Positions 51,177 to 60,434 of a stretch of DNA of 64,000 bases are shown here, one piece after another. Every line of letters begins with the position of its first letter. Positions within the stretch are counted from its first letter, which is position 1. The DNA comes from Mycolicibacillus koreensis (GTDB taxonomy: Bacteria; Actinomycetota; Actinomycetes; Mycobacteriales; Mycobacteriaceae). Made by a program: the position numbers and the translations under genes. The notes below the pieces were generated by a model. It was given only the letters and a program-made list of their open reading frames with translations. It ran no database searches and was not told the DNA's origin. The DNA lies in assembly GCF_002104795.1 (NCBI RefSeq), contig NZ_NCXO01000013.1, forward strand, positions 1 to 64,000, written 5' to 3'.

Positions 51177-53354
51177 CTACTTGATCAAGGGATCCCGCGG
51201 CATGCCCAGGATACGTTCGGCGATCTGGTTGCGGCTGACCTCCGAGGTGCCCCCGGCGATCGCCATACCGCGTGCGCCCATCACCATCCGCCCGGCCAAC
51301 GCGGCCGGACCGTCGGTCAGCGCCACCTCCGGACCCAACAGTGCCGCCCCGATCGCCGCGCCCTCCCCCATGTGCTCCGCGAGGGTCAGTTTGGTGATGT
51401 TGCCCTCCGGGCCGGGGCCCGCACCCTCGAGGCTGCGCACCGCGCGACGCAGGTTGAGCAGACGCAGCGCATGATCGTGGGCGATGTAGGTGCCGACGCG
51501 CACCTGCGCGCCGGCCAGCCGTGACCCGTCCTGGCCGACCAGGCTCACCAGATGCTCGGCGATGCCTTCATGGAACGAGCCGCCGCCGCCGATGCTGACC
51601 CGCTCGTTGCCCAGGGTGGCGCGGGCCACGGTCCAGCCGGTGTTGGGTTCGCCGACGACGTCCTCGTCGGGCACGAACACGTCGTTGAAGAACACCTCGT
51701 TGAACTCCGAGCCGCCGGTGATCTGGCGCAGCGGACGCACCTCCACCCCGGGGGCCTGCATGTCGACGATGACGGTGGTGATCCCGCCGTGCTTGCTGGC
51801 CTCGAAGTCGGTGCGCACGGTGGCCAGGCCCCGACGGCAATAGTGCGCCCCGGATGTCCACACCTTCTGGCCGTTGAGTTTCCAGCCGCCGTCGACACGG
51901 GTGGCACGGGTCTTGACCGCCGCCGCGTCCGATCCGGCGTCCGGCTCGGAGAACAGCTGGCACCAGATCTCTTCTTGGCGCAGCGCTTTGGCGACGAAAC
52001 GGTCGATCTGCGAGGCGGTGCCGTGCTGGATGAGGGTCAACACCACCCAGCCGGTGATCGAGTAGTCGGGCCGTTTGATCCCGGCGGCGCTGAACTCCTG
52101 CTCGATGACCAGCTGTTCGACCGCGGAGGCGGCCCGCCCCCACGGGGTGGGCCAGTGCGGCATGATGTAGCCGGTCTCGATCAGCTTGTCGCGCTGGGCA
52201 TCACCGTCGAGAGCGGCGATCGCGGCGGCGTCGGCGCGCACCCGGGTGCGGATCTCGTCGGCCTCGGCCGGCAGGTCGAGGCTGTTGGCGCGGGTCACCC
52301 CGGCGGCGGTGCGCTCGAAGGTGTCGCGGGCCGGGCCGTCGCCGCCGACGAGCGCCTGCACGCTCAGCGCGCGCCGCAGATGCAGATGGGCGTCGTGTTC
52401 CCAGGTGAAACCGATGCCGCCGTGGACCTGGATGTTCATCTCGGCGTTGCGGGCGTAAGCCGGCAGCGCCAGCGTCGCGGCCACCGCGGCCATCAGCCGG
52501 AACTGGTCGTCGTCGGCCCCGGCGGCCTCGTCGGCGGCGCGGGCGGCATCCCACACCGCCGCGGTCGCCGATTCGGCGGCCACCAGCATGTTGGCGCAGT
52601 GGTGTTTGACGGCCTGGAAGGTCGCGATGGTACGGCCGAACTGCTGGCGCACCTTGGCGTACTCGACGGCGGAGTCCACGCAGTCGCCGGCACCGCCGAC
52701 CGCCTCGGCGGCCAGCAGCACCCGCGCATAGGCCCGCGCCGATTCCGCCGCCCCGGCCAGCACGTCACCGTCGCCGACCGCCACGTCGGTCAACGTGACC
52801 CGCCCGCAGCGGCGGGTGGGGTCGAGATTGTCGGGCACCGTGACCGTGACGCCGGCGCGGTCGGCCTCGATGAGGACGACGTCCTCGCCGACGGTGAGCA
52901 GCAACAGGTCGGCCAGCCCGGCGCCCAGCACGATGCCGGCGTCGCCGCTGGCCACCCCACCGGCGAGGTCCACGGTGCCGGCGAAACCGACCCCGGCGAT
53001 GACCTGGCCGTCGATCAGGCCGGGCAACAACCGGCTCTTCTGGTCGTCGGTGCCGGCCGCGGCGATCGTCGCCGAGGTGATCACGGTGGGCACGAACGGC
53101 CCCGGGGCCACCGCCCGGCCGAGTTGTTCGACGACCACCACCAGTTCGGGCAGCCCGAAGCCGGATCCGCCGCGCTCCTCGTCGATGTGCAGCCCCAGCC
53201 AGCCCAGACCGGCGAGGGCATCCCAGAACGGCGGCCGGGACTCCTCGTCGGCGTCGAGCAGCGCTCGCGCGGCGGACCGCGCCTTTTGGGCGGTGAGGAA
53301 CGAGGCCGCCACCTCGGCGAGCTCGCGGTGGTCGTCGGTGAGTGCGATCCCCAT
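51177..53354 (-). CDS. Two-domain acyl-CoA dehydrogenase (FadE22-type)
   Basis: 725 residues made of two acyl-CoA dehydrogenase units in one chain. The first (about 1-350; LTDDHRELAEVAASFL, DCVDSAVEYAKVRQQFGRTIATFQAVKHHCA, VHGGIGFTWEHDAHLHLRRA) is followed by a complete second one (about 375-725; QLFSEPDAGSDAAAVKTRATRVDGGWKLNGQKVWTSGA, VDMQAPGVEVRPLRQITGGSEFNEVFFNDVFVPDEDVVGEPNTGW, SEVSRNQIAERILGMPRDP). M. tuberculosis FadE22 (Rv3061c) has this double form and length. It resembles the fused version of FadE pairs that act as heterotetramers. Electrons would go to EtfAB. Starts at ATG 53354. Confidence 0.88.
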   Translation of the reverse strand: MGIALTDDHRELAEVAASFLTAQKARSAARALLDADEESRPPFWDALAGLGWLGLHIDEERGGSGFGLPELVVVVEQLGRAVAPGPFVPTVITSATIAAAGTDDQKSRLLPGLIDGQVIAGVGFAGTVDLAGGVASGDAGIVLGAGLADLLLLTVGEDVVLIEADRAGVTVTVPDNLDPTRRCGRVTLTDVAVGDGDVLAGAAESARAYARVLLAAEAVGGAGDCVDSAVEYAKVRQQFGRTIATFQAVKHHCANMLVAAESATAAVWDAARAADEAAGADDDQFRLMAAVAATLALPAYARNAEMNIQVHGGIGFTWEHDAHLHLRRALSVQALVGGDGPARDTFERTAAGVTRANSLDLPAEADEIRTRVRADAAAIAALDGDAQRDKLIETGYIMPHWPTPWGRAASAVEQLVIEQEFSAAGIKRPDYSITGWVVLTLIQHGTASQIDRFVAKALRQEEIWCQLFSEPDAGSDAAAVKTRATRVDGGWKLNGQKVWTSGAHYCRRGLATVRTDFEASKHGGITTVIVDMQAPGVEVRPLRQITGGSEFNEVFFNDVFVPDEDVVGEPNTGWTVARATLGNERVSIGGGGSFHEGIAEHLVSLVGQDGSRLAGAQVRVGTYIAHDHALRLLNLRRAVRSLEGAGPGPEGNITKLTLAEHMGEGAAIGAALLGPEVALTDGPAALAGRMVMGARGMAIAGGTSEVSRNQIAERILGMPRDPLIK

Positions 53355-53442
53355 AGGGCCTCCTTGACGCGTCGCCGGATCGTCCCCGCAAGCTATCGCG
53401 CCCGCGGCGACGGTGGCCGCGCGGGGGTGGCGCGGATCAGGG

Positions 53443-53889
53443 CTAAGCGGTGGCGTCGCGCTGGCTGTAGGGCACCGCGGACAGCAGCGTCACCGACACC
53501 GAGTCCCCGCTCGGGACGCGGTAGCTGCGCTGCTCGCCCGGGCGGGCGCCGGCCAGTGCGGTGCCCAGCGGGGACTGCGGCGAGTAGACCTCGATGTCGC
53601 CGGGGTCGACGTCGCGCACGCCGAGCAGAAACGTCTCGGTCTCCTTGGTGTCGTCGAACCGCACGGTGAGCACCATCCCGGGCTCGGCGATGCCGTCATC
53701 CGGCGGGTCCTCGCCGACGACGGCGTGGGAGAGCAGGTCGCGGATCTGCGCGATCCGTGCCCGGTTGGCTTGCAGGTGATCGAGGGCCACCGATTCGTCC
53801 TCCTCGTGGGTCTCGAGGAGCTCGTTCAACTCGGCCTGCAGCCGATTGTGTGCGCTGCGTGTCATCCAGACAGATTGCGGGCCGGTCAT
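53443..53889 (-). CDS. GreA/GreB-family transcription elongation factor-like protein
   Basis: 148 residues. N-terminal coiled coil (WMTRSAHNRLQAELNELLETHEEDES...NRARIAQIRDLLSHAVV) and C-terminal FKBP-like domain (GMVLTVRFDDTKETETFLLGVRD...SPLGTALAGARPGEQRSYRVPSGDSVSVTLLSAVPY). The domain order is that of GreA; the acidic tip of the coil has EDE, which could serve as the catalytic acidic residues. Shorter than canonical GreA (about 160), like the second GreA-like protein of mycobacteria (Rv3788). May cleave backtracked RNA or act as a secondary-channel regulator. Confidence 0.82.
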   Translation of the reverse strand: MTGPQSVWMTRSAHNRLQAELNELLETHEEDESVALDHLQANRARIAQIRDLLSHAVVGEDPPDDGIAEPGMVLTVRFDDTKETETFLLGVRDVDPGDIEVYSPQSPLGTALAGARPGEQRSYRVPSGDSVSVTLLSAVPYSQRDATA

Positions 53890-53965
53890 CAGGTCTTCTC
53901 CGTTCTCGGGTATGCCGGGAAACTAGCAGGTGGTGGCTCGGTGGTGTGCGGGCGGTGCCGCGACG

Positions 53966-55207
53966 TTAACGCGCCGGATCGAAGTCGCGCAGTGCTGCGG
54001 GGAGTTTGCCGGTGGTGATCAGGTCGGTCAAGAGCCGACCGGTGGCCGGGCCCTGGGCGATACCCCACATTCCGTGCCCCCCTGCGACATAGATTCCACG
54101 CTCCGGAAGTTCTCCGATCAACGGCCGACCGTCGGCGGTCAACGGGCGTGGCCCCACCCACAGGTCGGTGCGTTGCGCCCAGTTTATCCCGTCGAGAAGC
54201 GGTGCGGCTGCCGCGGCGATCGCGTCGAACCTGGCCGGCACCGCCGGCGCATCCGCCGAGCGGAATTCCATGGTTCCGGCCACCCGCAGTTTGTCCCGGT
54301 ACGGGGTGCAGGCCACGCGGGCGTCGGGCAGGTAGATCGGTGTCGGCACCGGCCGGTCGGTGGGCACGGTGAACGAGTAGCCGCGCCCGGCGTGCACCGG
54401 GCTGCGGGTGCGCGAGCCCACCAGCTGCGACAGCCACGCCCCGGTGGCGATCACCGCGACGTCGGCGCGCAGGTCCGCGCCGTCGCGGGTCGCCACCACC
54501 GCCGCGCCGCGCTCGGACCGCACGGCGGTGACCTCGGCGATGGGCAGGTGTCCCCCGCGGTCGGCCACCGCGTTGCCCAAGGCGGTGACGAACCGGCCCG
54601 GGTCGAAGAAGCGTTGACCGTTGACGTTGACCGCGGCGGTGACCCGCGCCGAAGCCGCCGGGACCTGCTCGCGCAGCTCGGCACCGGAGAGCACAGTGGC
54701 ATCGACGGGCTGGCCGGTGTCGGCGAACCGCCGCAGTTCGGCTTCGAATCGGGTTGCCTGTTCGGTCGTTTCGAACACCGCGGTGATGGGCCCGTCGGTC
54801 GTCGGGGCGTCGACGCCGCCGGCGGCGAGCAGGTCGTAGGAGTCGAGGATCATCGCGTTGATTCCGACGGCGGCCTGCGCGGCGCGCCGCCACGCCGACC
54901 ATCGGCAGTGCGCGGCGAAGCGCAGCAAAAATCCCCACATGCGCCGGTCGGCGGAGAGCGCGATGCGCAGCGGCGCGGTCGGGTCCCACAGCGAGGTCAG
55001 CCCGTAGCGCAGTGCTGAGGGCTCGTTGAGCGGGATCGTCAACGCCGGTGAGATCCACCCGGCGTTGCCCCACGATGAGCCGGCCGCCACCCCGGCACGG
55101 TCGACGACGGTGACCTGCACCCCGCGTTCCTGCAGGAACCACGCCGTGGACAACCCGACGATCCCCGCTCCGACGACGATCGCGGTGCGCGGTGCGTTGC
55201 CTGCCAT
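53966..55207 (-). CDS. FAD-dependent D-amino acid dehydrogenase-type oxidoreductase (DadA-like)
   Basis: 413 residues. FAD fold at the N-terminus (TAIVVGAGIVGLSTAWFLQERGVQVTVVDRAG), SSWGNAGWISPALTIPLNEP as in DadA, and WVGPRPLTADGRPLIGELPERGIYVAGGHGMWGIAQGPATGRLL at the C-terminus. Oxidatively deaminates D-amino acids, passing electrons to quinone. No alanine racemase is adjacent, so the link with DadX seen in other bacteria is lacking. Substrate range by similarity only. Confidence 0.87.
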   Translation of the reverse strand: MAGNAPRTAIVVGAGIVGLSTAWFLQERGVQVTVVDRAGVAAGSSWGNAGWISPALTIPLNEPSALRYGLTSLWDPTAPLRIALSADRRMWGFLLRFAAHCRWSAWRRAAQAAVGINAMILDSYDLLAAGGVDAPTTDGPITAVFETTEQATRFEAELRRFADTGQPVDATVLSGAELREQVPAASARVTAAVNVNGQRFFDPGRFVTALGNAVADRGGHLPIAEVTAVRSERGAAVVATRDGADLRADVAVIATGAWLSQLVGSRTRSPVHAGRGYSFTVPTDRPVPTPIYLPDARVACTPYRDKLRVAGTMEFRSADAPAVPARFDAIAAAAAPLLDGINWAQRTDLWVGPRPLTADGRPLIGELPERGIYVAGGHGMWGIAQGPATGRLLTDLITTGKLPAALRDFDPAR

Positions 55208-55264
55208 CCCTGTCCTCCGTCTCTCCTTCGGCGACCCGTCTCTTCCATGATGGTGAAAAATGTG

Positions 55265-55301
55265 GTTCGGCGCCGACGTCCGAGGCCGGCCGGCGCCGAA
55301 C
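55265..55301. repeat. Perfect 11-bp inverted repeat between dadA-like and RDD genes
   Basis: GTTCGGCGCCG (55265-55275) and CGGCGCCGAAC (55291-55301) with a 15-base loop, in the 237-base divergent region upstream of both genes. Hairpin or protein-binding site; no promoter elements can be placed with certainty. Confidence 0.5.
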
Positions 55302-55444
55302 GGATAAACTGGCCGACGCAGATCGACGGACCGTCGGCAGCGCAGCCCGGTGGGGCCACGCTGATCAGGCGGGCGGCCATGGTCGCCGGGCCCACCGGGC
55401 AGTGAGCAACGGCGGCGGTTCGCGGTGACGGCGGGGTATTAGGG

Positions 55445-55996
55445 ATGTCAGGACGGTTCAGCGGCGCGACCTACGCGTGTCCGCACTGTGGTTTCGACAC
55501 CCCCGCCGACGGGGAGTTCTGCACGATGTGCGGCCGCGCCCTGCCGCCGGTCGATCCGTCGGTCTATCAACCGGCCGGGCGGGTGGTCCGCTGCAGCGCT
55601 TTCCTGCTCGACCTGGCGGCGATGCTCAGCCCCGCACTGCCCTTGGCGGTGATCGCCGCCCTGCTGGGGGTCGCGGCAGTGGTCTACCTGGTGGTGCCGG
55701 TCGGTTTCGTCGCGATCTGGGCCTGGATGCAGATCTGGCAGTCGCTGTCGGGCAGCACCTTCGGCAAGTCGATTCTGGGTCTTCGCTTAGTCCGGGCCGC
55801 CGACTTCCGTCCGCCGGGACTGGCCGCCACGCTCGGGCGCAGCCTGATCTTTCTGCTCACCGTCGGGGTGGCCGGGTTGCCGGTGCTGCGGGGCGCACCC
55901 GGCTGGCATGACCGCCTCACCGGTCTCACCGTGCTCGATGTGCTCAACGGCGCCGACCCGGTCGCCGGGCCACCCCGCCTCGACGACTACCGCTGA
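55445..55996 (+). CDS. RDD family membrane protein with N-terminal zinc ribbon
   Basis: 183 residues. A zinc ribbon at the N-terminus (CPHC at 13-16 and CTMC near 28-31) precedes an RDD domain: the first helix carries Arg/Asp (VVRCSAFLLDLAAML), then two further helices and FGKSILGLRLVRAADFRPPGL, closing with WHDRLTGLTVLDV. RDD proteins are small membrane proteins, some of which act as ion exchangers; no function is assigned here. Convergent with the next gene. Confidence 0.85.
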   Translation: MSGRFSGATYACPHCGFDTPADGEFCTMCGRALPPVDPSVYQPAGRVVRCSAFLLDLAAMLSPALPLAVIAALLGVAAVVYLVVPVGFVAIWAWMQIWQSLSGSTFGKSILGLRLVRAADFRPPGLAATLGRSLIFLLTVGVAGLPVLRGAPGWHDRLTGLTVLDVLNGADPVAGPPRLDDYR

Positions 55997-56008
55997 GGCG
56001 CGGCGCGC

Positions 56009-57493
56009 TCAGTCCGGCCGCTCCGACGGCGGCGCGGCGATCTTCGGCGGTGCGGGCGGGCCGGCCGCGGCGATCTTCGGCGGTGCCGCGATCTTCGGCG
56101 CCGCGCTCTTGGGAGCCGGGCTTTTGGGAGCCGCGCTTTTGGGAGCCGCCGCGGGCCGCTGCGCCGGGGGCGTCGGGCGCGCCGGCGGCACCGGGCGCGC
56201 CGCGATCTCGGTCACCCACACCGCGGTGAGCAGCACCGCCGCGGCCACGGCCACCGTCACATCGAATGTGCTGGTGATCTGCTGGGACAGCGAATTGCCG
56301 AACACGGCGTTGATCACCCCGGGGTTCAGCGGCTCACTGCGCGGGACCAACGCGACCCCCAGGATCAGCCGGCACACCGCCACCACGGACAGGGCGCCGA
56401 ACAGCACCGCACTCACCGCGCGCGGGGCGGCTCGGCCGGTCCCGTTGAGCGCCAACCAGATTGCGATCACTGCCGCGATCACGTCGGCGGCCATCAACGC
56501 GGTGTTGTTGTACGGCGGGCCGGGCAGGTCGAGCACCCCGGTCAGCGCCACCCCGGTGATCCTCAGCACCGCCGTGCCGCCGCACCACGCCGCGATGAGG
56601 ATCAGCGTTGACCGGGCGGCAGCGGGCCAGAGTCGGGCCGCATCGCCGGACCTCACCGCCGCCACCACGGCGGGGCCGACGAGCGCGGCGGCGGCGACCC
56701 AGGCCAGATACCCCTCGAAACCCACCCCCGCGGTACCGGTGTTCTGCGCGATCCCGTGAAAACTGTCCAGATCCCGCCCGACGGGCAACACCCACACCAG
56801 CGTGGCGGCCAGCCCCGCCGATCCGCCGAGCACCACCGTGGCCAGTCGCGCCGCGGCGCCACCGGTGATCAGCCACCGTCCCGCGATGATCACCGGTACC
56901 ACCGCGACCACGCTGAACAGCAGCGCCGAGACCGCGGTCATCAGGTTGGCAGCTCCGGCGGCCCCGCCGAGACCGGACACCACGTATCGGGTGCGCAGGT
57001 ACAGGTTGAGCAGAGCAGCGCCCACACCCGCCACGATCGAGAGCACCCCCAGCACCCGGCACGCTGTGGCGGTGCCGGGGGTCTCGGTGGCGGCACCCTG
57101 CGCCGGCCGGGCCGCCAACAACGCTCCGGCCAGCCCCAGCCAGGCGCCGGGCCCGACGCCGGGAGCGACGGCGCCGGTGCCGGTGTGGCGCACCGCAACA
57201 ACGATGCTCACCACCGTGAATCCAGCAACCACCAGCAGATAGGGCAGGGTCAACGGTCCGCGCAGCGACTCGGCGGCGCCCGCACCGCGACGCCAGCGAT
57301 CCACCAGCGGCGCAAGCGCGGCCAGCGTCACCACGACCAGCAGCGCGTACACCCAACCGGGGGTTGCGTCGATGCCCAGCCCGACATGGATGTTCCACGG
57401 CAGCAGCAGGCCGGCGAGGAGCAGCGCCGCCGCGATCGCCAGGTGGGCCCGGTCCCCGCGACGGTCGGTGCTGAGGCTCATATCGGTCATCAT
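56009..57493 (-). CDS. Multi-span membrane protein with C-terminal Ala/Pro/Lys repeats (DUF7937-like)
   Basis: 494 residues with about 11-12 predicted transmembrane helices through residue 435 and a C-terminal tail of about 60 residues made of repeats around A-A-P-K-S/I (also coded by near-identical 15-base DNA repeats at 56106-56150). It resembles a mycobacterium-specific membrane family (I believe DUF7937) found next to DUF7159 proteins. The tail is positively charged and would face the cytoplasm. Seven bases separate it from the upstream Pro/Thr-rich gene on the same strand, so the two form an operon. No function known. Confidence 0.75.
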   Translation of the reverse strand: MMTDMSLSTDRRGDRAHLAIAAALLLAGLLLPWNIHVGLGIDATPGWVYALLVVVTLAALAPLVDRWRRGAGAAESLRGPLTLPYLLVVAGFTVVSIVVAVRHTGTGAVAPGVGPGAWLGLAGALLAARPAQGAATETPGTATACRVLGVLSIVAGVGAALLNLYLRTRYVVSGLGGAAGAANLMTAVSALLFSVVAVVPVIIAGRWLITGGAAARLATVVLGGSAGLAATLVWVLPVGRDLDSFHGIAQNTGTAGVGFEGYLAWVAAAALVGPAVVAAVRSGDAARLWPAAARSTLILIAAWCGGTAVLRITGVALTGVLDLPGPPYNNTALMAADVIAAVIAIWLALNGTGRAAPRAVSAVLFGALSVVAVCRLILGVALVPRSEPLNPGVINAVFGNSLSQQITSTFDVTVAVAAAVLLTAVWVTEIAARPVPPARPTPPAQRPAAAPKSAAPKSPAPKSAAPKIAAPPKIAAAGPPAPPKIAAPPSERPD

Positions 57494-57499
57494 CTCCTG

Positions 57500-59698
57500 C
57501 TATTCGGAGCTGTCGCCGCCGAAATCCGGCATCTTCAGGTCGGGCATGGTGACATCCGGTTTCGACGGGGCCTGTTGGACCGGGGCCTGCTGCACGGGCG
57601 CCTGCTGGACTGGGGCGGGCTGGACTGGCGCCGGCTGGACTGGGGCGGGTTCTTGAGGCTGGGGTTTCGGCGCCTGGGTGGGCACCTCGACGGGTGCCTC
57701 AGGTGGTGCCTGCCGCTGCGGGGGCGCCTCCTGCGTCGGCGCCTCGGCGGGCGCTTCCACCGGGGCCCGGGTGGGGGCCTCCGTCACCGGTGCCGGCGCC
57801 TCGGTGGGCGCCTCGACGGGCGCCTGTGTCGTCGGTGCGCGCGGGGCCTCGCTGGGCTCCTCGCTCGGTGCCGGTTTCCGGCTGGGAGCCGGTTTCGTCG
57901 ACGGTTTGTCGGTGGCGCTCGGCGTTGCGGCCGGGGCGCTGGGCTCGGAGGTCACCGCAGTGCGCTGCCCCGGGGTCTCCGACGACGGCGGCGCCTCGGA
58001 GGGACGCTCCTCGCTTTGCTCGGCACTGGTGTCCGGCGCCACCGCGGGTTCGCTGGGCTGGCCGGACCGGCGCAGTTCGGAGGCCGGCGTGGTCAGCGGC
58101 GACTCGGTTCCCGGGGTCGGGGTCGACGTGGGGGAGGTGGCCAGGTCGGGGAAGACCGGTGGACCGCTCTGCTCAGGGGCGACCGCCGGGCCGGTGCCGA
58201 CCAAGGTGGGTTTGAGACCGTCGACGTCGGTGATCGGCACGGTCAGGGGGGACACCCCCGGGGTGTCAGCGGTGCTGGGCAGCTCGCTGATCTCGGTGAC
58301 GCCCTCGGGAAGCAGCGCAGATTTCTGTTCCGGTGTGGCGGTGGCCGAGAAAAACTCCCGGGGAATGCTGGTGGTCACCGTCGCCGGATCGAACGGCGCC
58401 GATGCGGCGGCGGAGGTCGCGGTCACCGTGGCAGGCGCGGCGAACAACGCCCCCTGGGTGGGGCTGACCGCGACGACACTGCCCAGATCCGCCAGCGAGG
58501 GCCCGGCCACCCCGGCGACCATGTTGGTGAGCACGTTCGCGCCGACCATGGCGGCGGACTCCACGGCGCTCGGGACCACCAGGTTGCTCATGTAATAGAG
58601 CACATCGACCGGGGTGTACCGAGAGAAGTCCGGTATCAGCCGAGCGACCAACAGCTGGGTCAGCGGGTCCACCGCGCCGGGCACCACCGGCACTCCGGGT
58701 GCCGGGGGTATTACGGCGGGCGGCGCCGGCAGCGGTGCCGTCGCGTCGCGCACCCCGAACGTGCCGTCGGGATACATGTCGATCAGCGACGTGGCGCTGT
58801 TCACCGGCTTGGTCAGGGATTTCGGTTCGAATGTGCGCACCGTCGGGGTGACCCCGGGGGGCGGCAGCTGTTCGACGACGGTCCAGTTGTCGGCGTCCGG
58901 TTGGACACCCTGGCCCGGGCTGGTGGGGAAATACTTCCCCGGTACCGCGTCGTCCTGGGTGCGGATCGCCTGCTGGCTGTTGACCGGCTTGACCCCGATC
59001 GCGACCCCGACGGCGAGCGCGGCGAAACCGACCACGACGGCCGCCGCCACGGTGCTGCCCAGCAGCAGGGCCCGAGGCCGGTGCGCGGCAACCGACGCCG
59101 GGCCGGTCGCTGTCGGCTCGTTTGCCCAGTCGTCACCGGTTCCGTCGGCGACCCCGCCGGCCCCGCCATAGCCGTCATAGTCGCCGAAGCCCTCGAGGTC
59201 ATCACCCTCGTCGACCTCGGAATAGGCCAGTTGTTCGCCCTGGGGGCTCAGCGTCGTCATCCCCGGATCGGCCGTATCGCTCGGGTTGACCGCAGCGGCC
59301 GCAGCGGTCGGCGGCATCGCCGGGGACAGCTCGGTGGCGGCGCCGTCGGCCACGACCGGGGCGGCGGTGGTCGACGCACCGGCGACCAGAGGGCCGGCCG
59401 CGGTGGGCGGATCGGCGGCGGGCTCGACGGTGACGCCGGCCAATCCCGCGGCAGTGAGCGCCTGCACCAGCCGGTCGCCCTGGGCCGCGGCGGTGGCGCT
59501 GACCCGGGTGGCGACCAGCCGGTGGCCGGTGTCGGTGAGCGCGCGATCGGTGGAGGCCAACGTCGACACCAGCGGATCGATGTCCCCGCCGCCCACCGCG
59601 ACCCGCGACTCGTCGATCACCGACTCTGCCGCCGCGGCGTCGGACAGAACGATCCGCGCCTCCTCATCGGTGACCGATACCCCGAGGACAACGTCCAT
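57500..59698 (-). CDS. Large Pro/Thr/Gln-rich single-pass membrane protein (DUF7159-like N-terminus)
   Basis: 732 residues from ATG 59698 (MDVVLGVSVTDEEARIVLSD); a longer in-frame start would precede this natural family start. Residues 1-95 match the mycobacterial DUF7159-type domain (MDxVLGxS start). A low-complexity acidic linker, one transmembrane helix at about 209-235, an extracytoplasmic part (about 240-400) with YFPTSPGQGVQPDADNWTVVEQLPPPGVTPTVRTFEPKSL and a cell-wall-spanning-looking C-terminal half rich in Pro/Thr/Glu with P-V-Q-Q/P-A repeats follow. The tail ends PDLKMPDFGGDSSE. It resembles Rv0312-like proteins. First gene of an operon with the multi-TM protein; divergent from a WXG100 gene. 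Function unknown. Confidence 0.72.
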   Translation of the reverse strand: MDVVLGVSVTDEEARIVLSDAAAAESVIDESRVAVGGGDIDPLVSTLASTDRALTDTGHRLVATRVSATAAAQGDRLVQALTAAGLAGVTVEPAADPPTAAGPLVAGASTTAAPVVADGAATELSPAMPPTAAAAAVNPSDTADPGMTTLSPQGEQLAYSEVDEGDDLEGFGDYDGYGGAGGVADGTGDDWANEPTATGPASVAAHRPRALLLGSTVAAAVVVGFAALAVGVAIGVKPVNSQQAIRTQDDAVPGKYFPTSPGQGVQPDADNWTVVEQLPPPGVTPTVRTFEPKSLTKPVNSATSLIDMYPDGTFGVRDATAPLPAPPAVIPPAPGVPVVPGAVDPLTQLLVARLIPDFSRYTPVDVLYYMSNLVVPSAVESAAMVGANVLTNMVAGVAGPSLADLGSVVAVSPTQGALFAAPATVTATSAAASAPFDPATVTTSIPREFFSATATPEQKSALLPEGVTEISELPSTADTPGVSPLTVPITDVDGLKPTLVGTGPAVAPEQSGPPVFPDLATSPTSTPTPGTESPLTTPASELRRSGQPSEPAVAPDTSAEQSEERPSEAPPSSETPGQRTAVTSEPSAPAATPSATDKPSTKPAPSRKPAPSEEPSEAPRAPTTQAPVEAPTEAPAPVTEAPTRAPVEAPAEAPTQEAPPQRQAPPEAPVEVPTQAPKPQPQEPAPVQPAPVQPAPVQQAPVQQAPVQQAPSKPDVTMPDLKMPDFGGDSSE

Positions 59699-60036
59699 GG
59701 TGTCCACCTCTCCCCTCACGGTCGGCGACGGTGTATTCACCGACCGCGCCAGCGCTCACTGTATTCATTGTCGTCGCTGCATGCGACGGTGTTACCGGAT
59801 GCGGCGAACTCGGCCTCGACACTTCGCCGTCCGCGCGGTCGACGCGTCCATTTCGCCCATCTGAACGGGGAAAATAGTAGGATTGAGACAGCGTTAATCG
59901 CTGCTCACCCGATCTACCCATGCCGGTGTGGCCGCGTGGGCTGCCGTCGTCCGTTGACGGTCGGTCCTCGTGCGCGACGGCGGGATGCCGCCGCGTGGTC
60001 CGTGGACCGGGGACAGGGCCGGATGAAGGAGGAGAC
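59699..60036. other. Divergent intergenic region of 338 bases upstream of the WXG100 gene
   Basis: No gene supported. The middle is AT-richer (AAAATAGTAGGATTGAGACAG near 59871-59891) and may hold the WXG100 promoter, with TAGGAT or TAATCG as possible -10. On the other strand TACAGT (complement of 59758-59763) could be a -10 for the Pro/Thr-rich gene. Both are weak. Confidence 0.4.
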
Positions 60037-60306
60037 GTGACGGTTCACCCGCAAGACATCGAACAGGTTCGCCAACTCGCCACCCAACTGCGCATCCGCG
60101 CCGCCGCGCTGGAGGAGAACGTCACGCAGGTGACCACAGCGATCCGCGCGGTGAACTGGACCGGCGAAGAGGCGGCCAAGTTCAAGTCCGACTGGTTCGA
60201 CACCCACCTGCCCAACGCGGAGGCGGTGATCGCCACCATGCGGGACGGCTCGGAGAAGGCCGCCGCCGACGCCGCCGACGCCGCCAAGCGGGTGCCGAGC
60301 CGCTGA
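60037..60306 (+). CDS. WXG100 (ESAT-6-like) protein
   Basis: 89 residues from GTG 60037, preceded by AAGGAGGAG. Two helices joined by a W-x-G turn (IRAVNWTGEEAAKFKSDWFDTHLP), the hallmark of WXG100 proteins exported by type VII secretion. Typical length. A YxxxD/E secretion tail is not present; the C-terminus is Ala/Lys-rich (EKAAADAADAAKRVPSR). It stands alone, without the usual second WXG100 partner or an EccC-type ATPase within the window. An in-frame opening upstream is not supported. The nearest genes suggest a link with the divergent membrane protein pair, which is inference. Confidence 0.82.
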   Translation: MTVHPQDIEQVRQLATQLRIRAAALEENVTQVTTAIRAVNWTGEEAAKFKSDWFDTHLPNAEAVIATMRDGSEKAAADAADAAKRVPSR

Positions 60307-60434
60307 TCCGGGCCGCGGGACGACGGACCGCAGCCGTGCCCTCCCTGAACGACCGGGAAATCCTGGCACGCTACCGAACCAAGCACGCGCGTCCCCATTT
60401 TTGAGTGGGCGGGTGAAGTTCTGTCCCGGATATC

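Noticed and set aside
56756..60040. Plus-strand open frame of over 1000 codons across the Pro/Thr-rich gene
   Set aside because: Complement of a repetitive GC-rich gene; its translation is Gly/Arg/His repeats without any domain.
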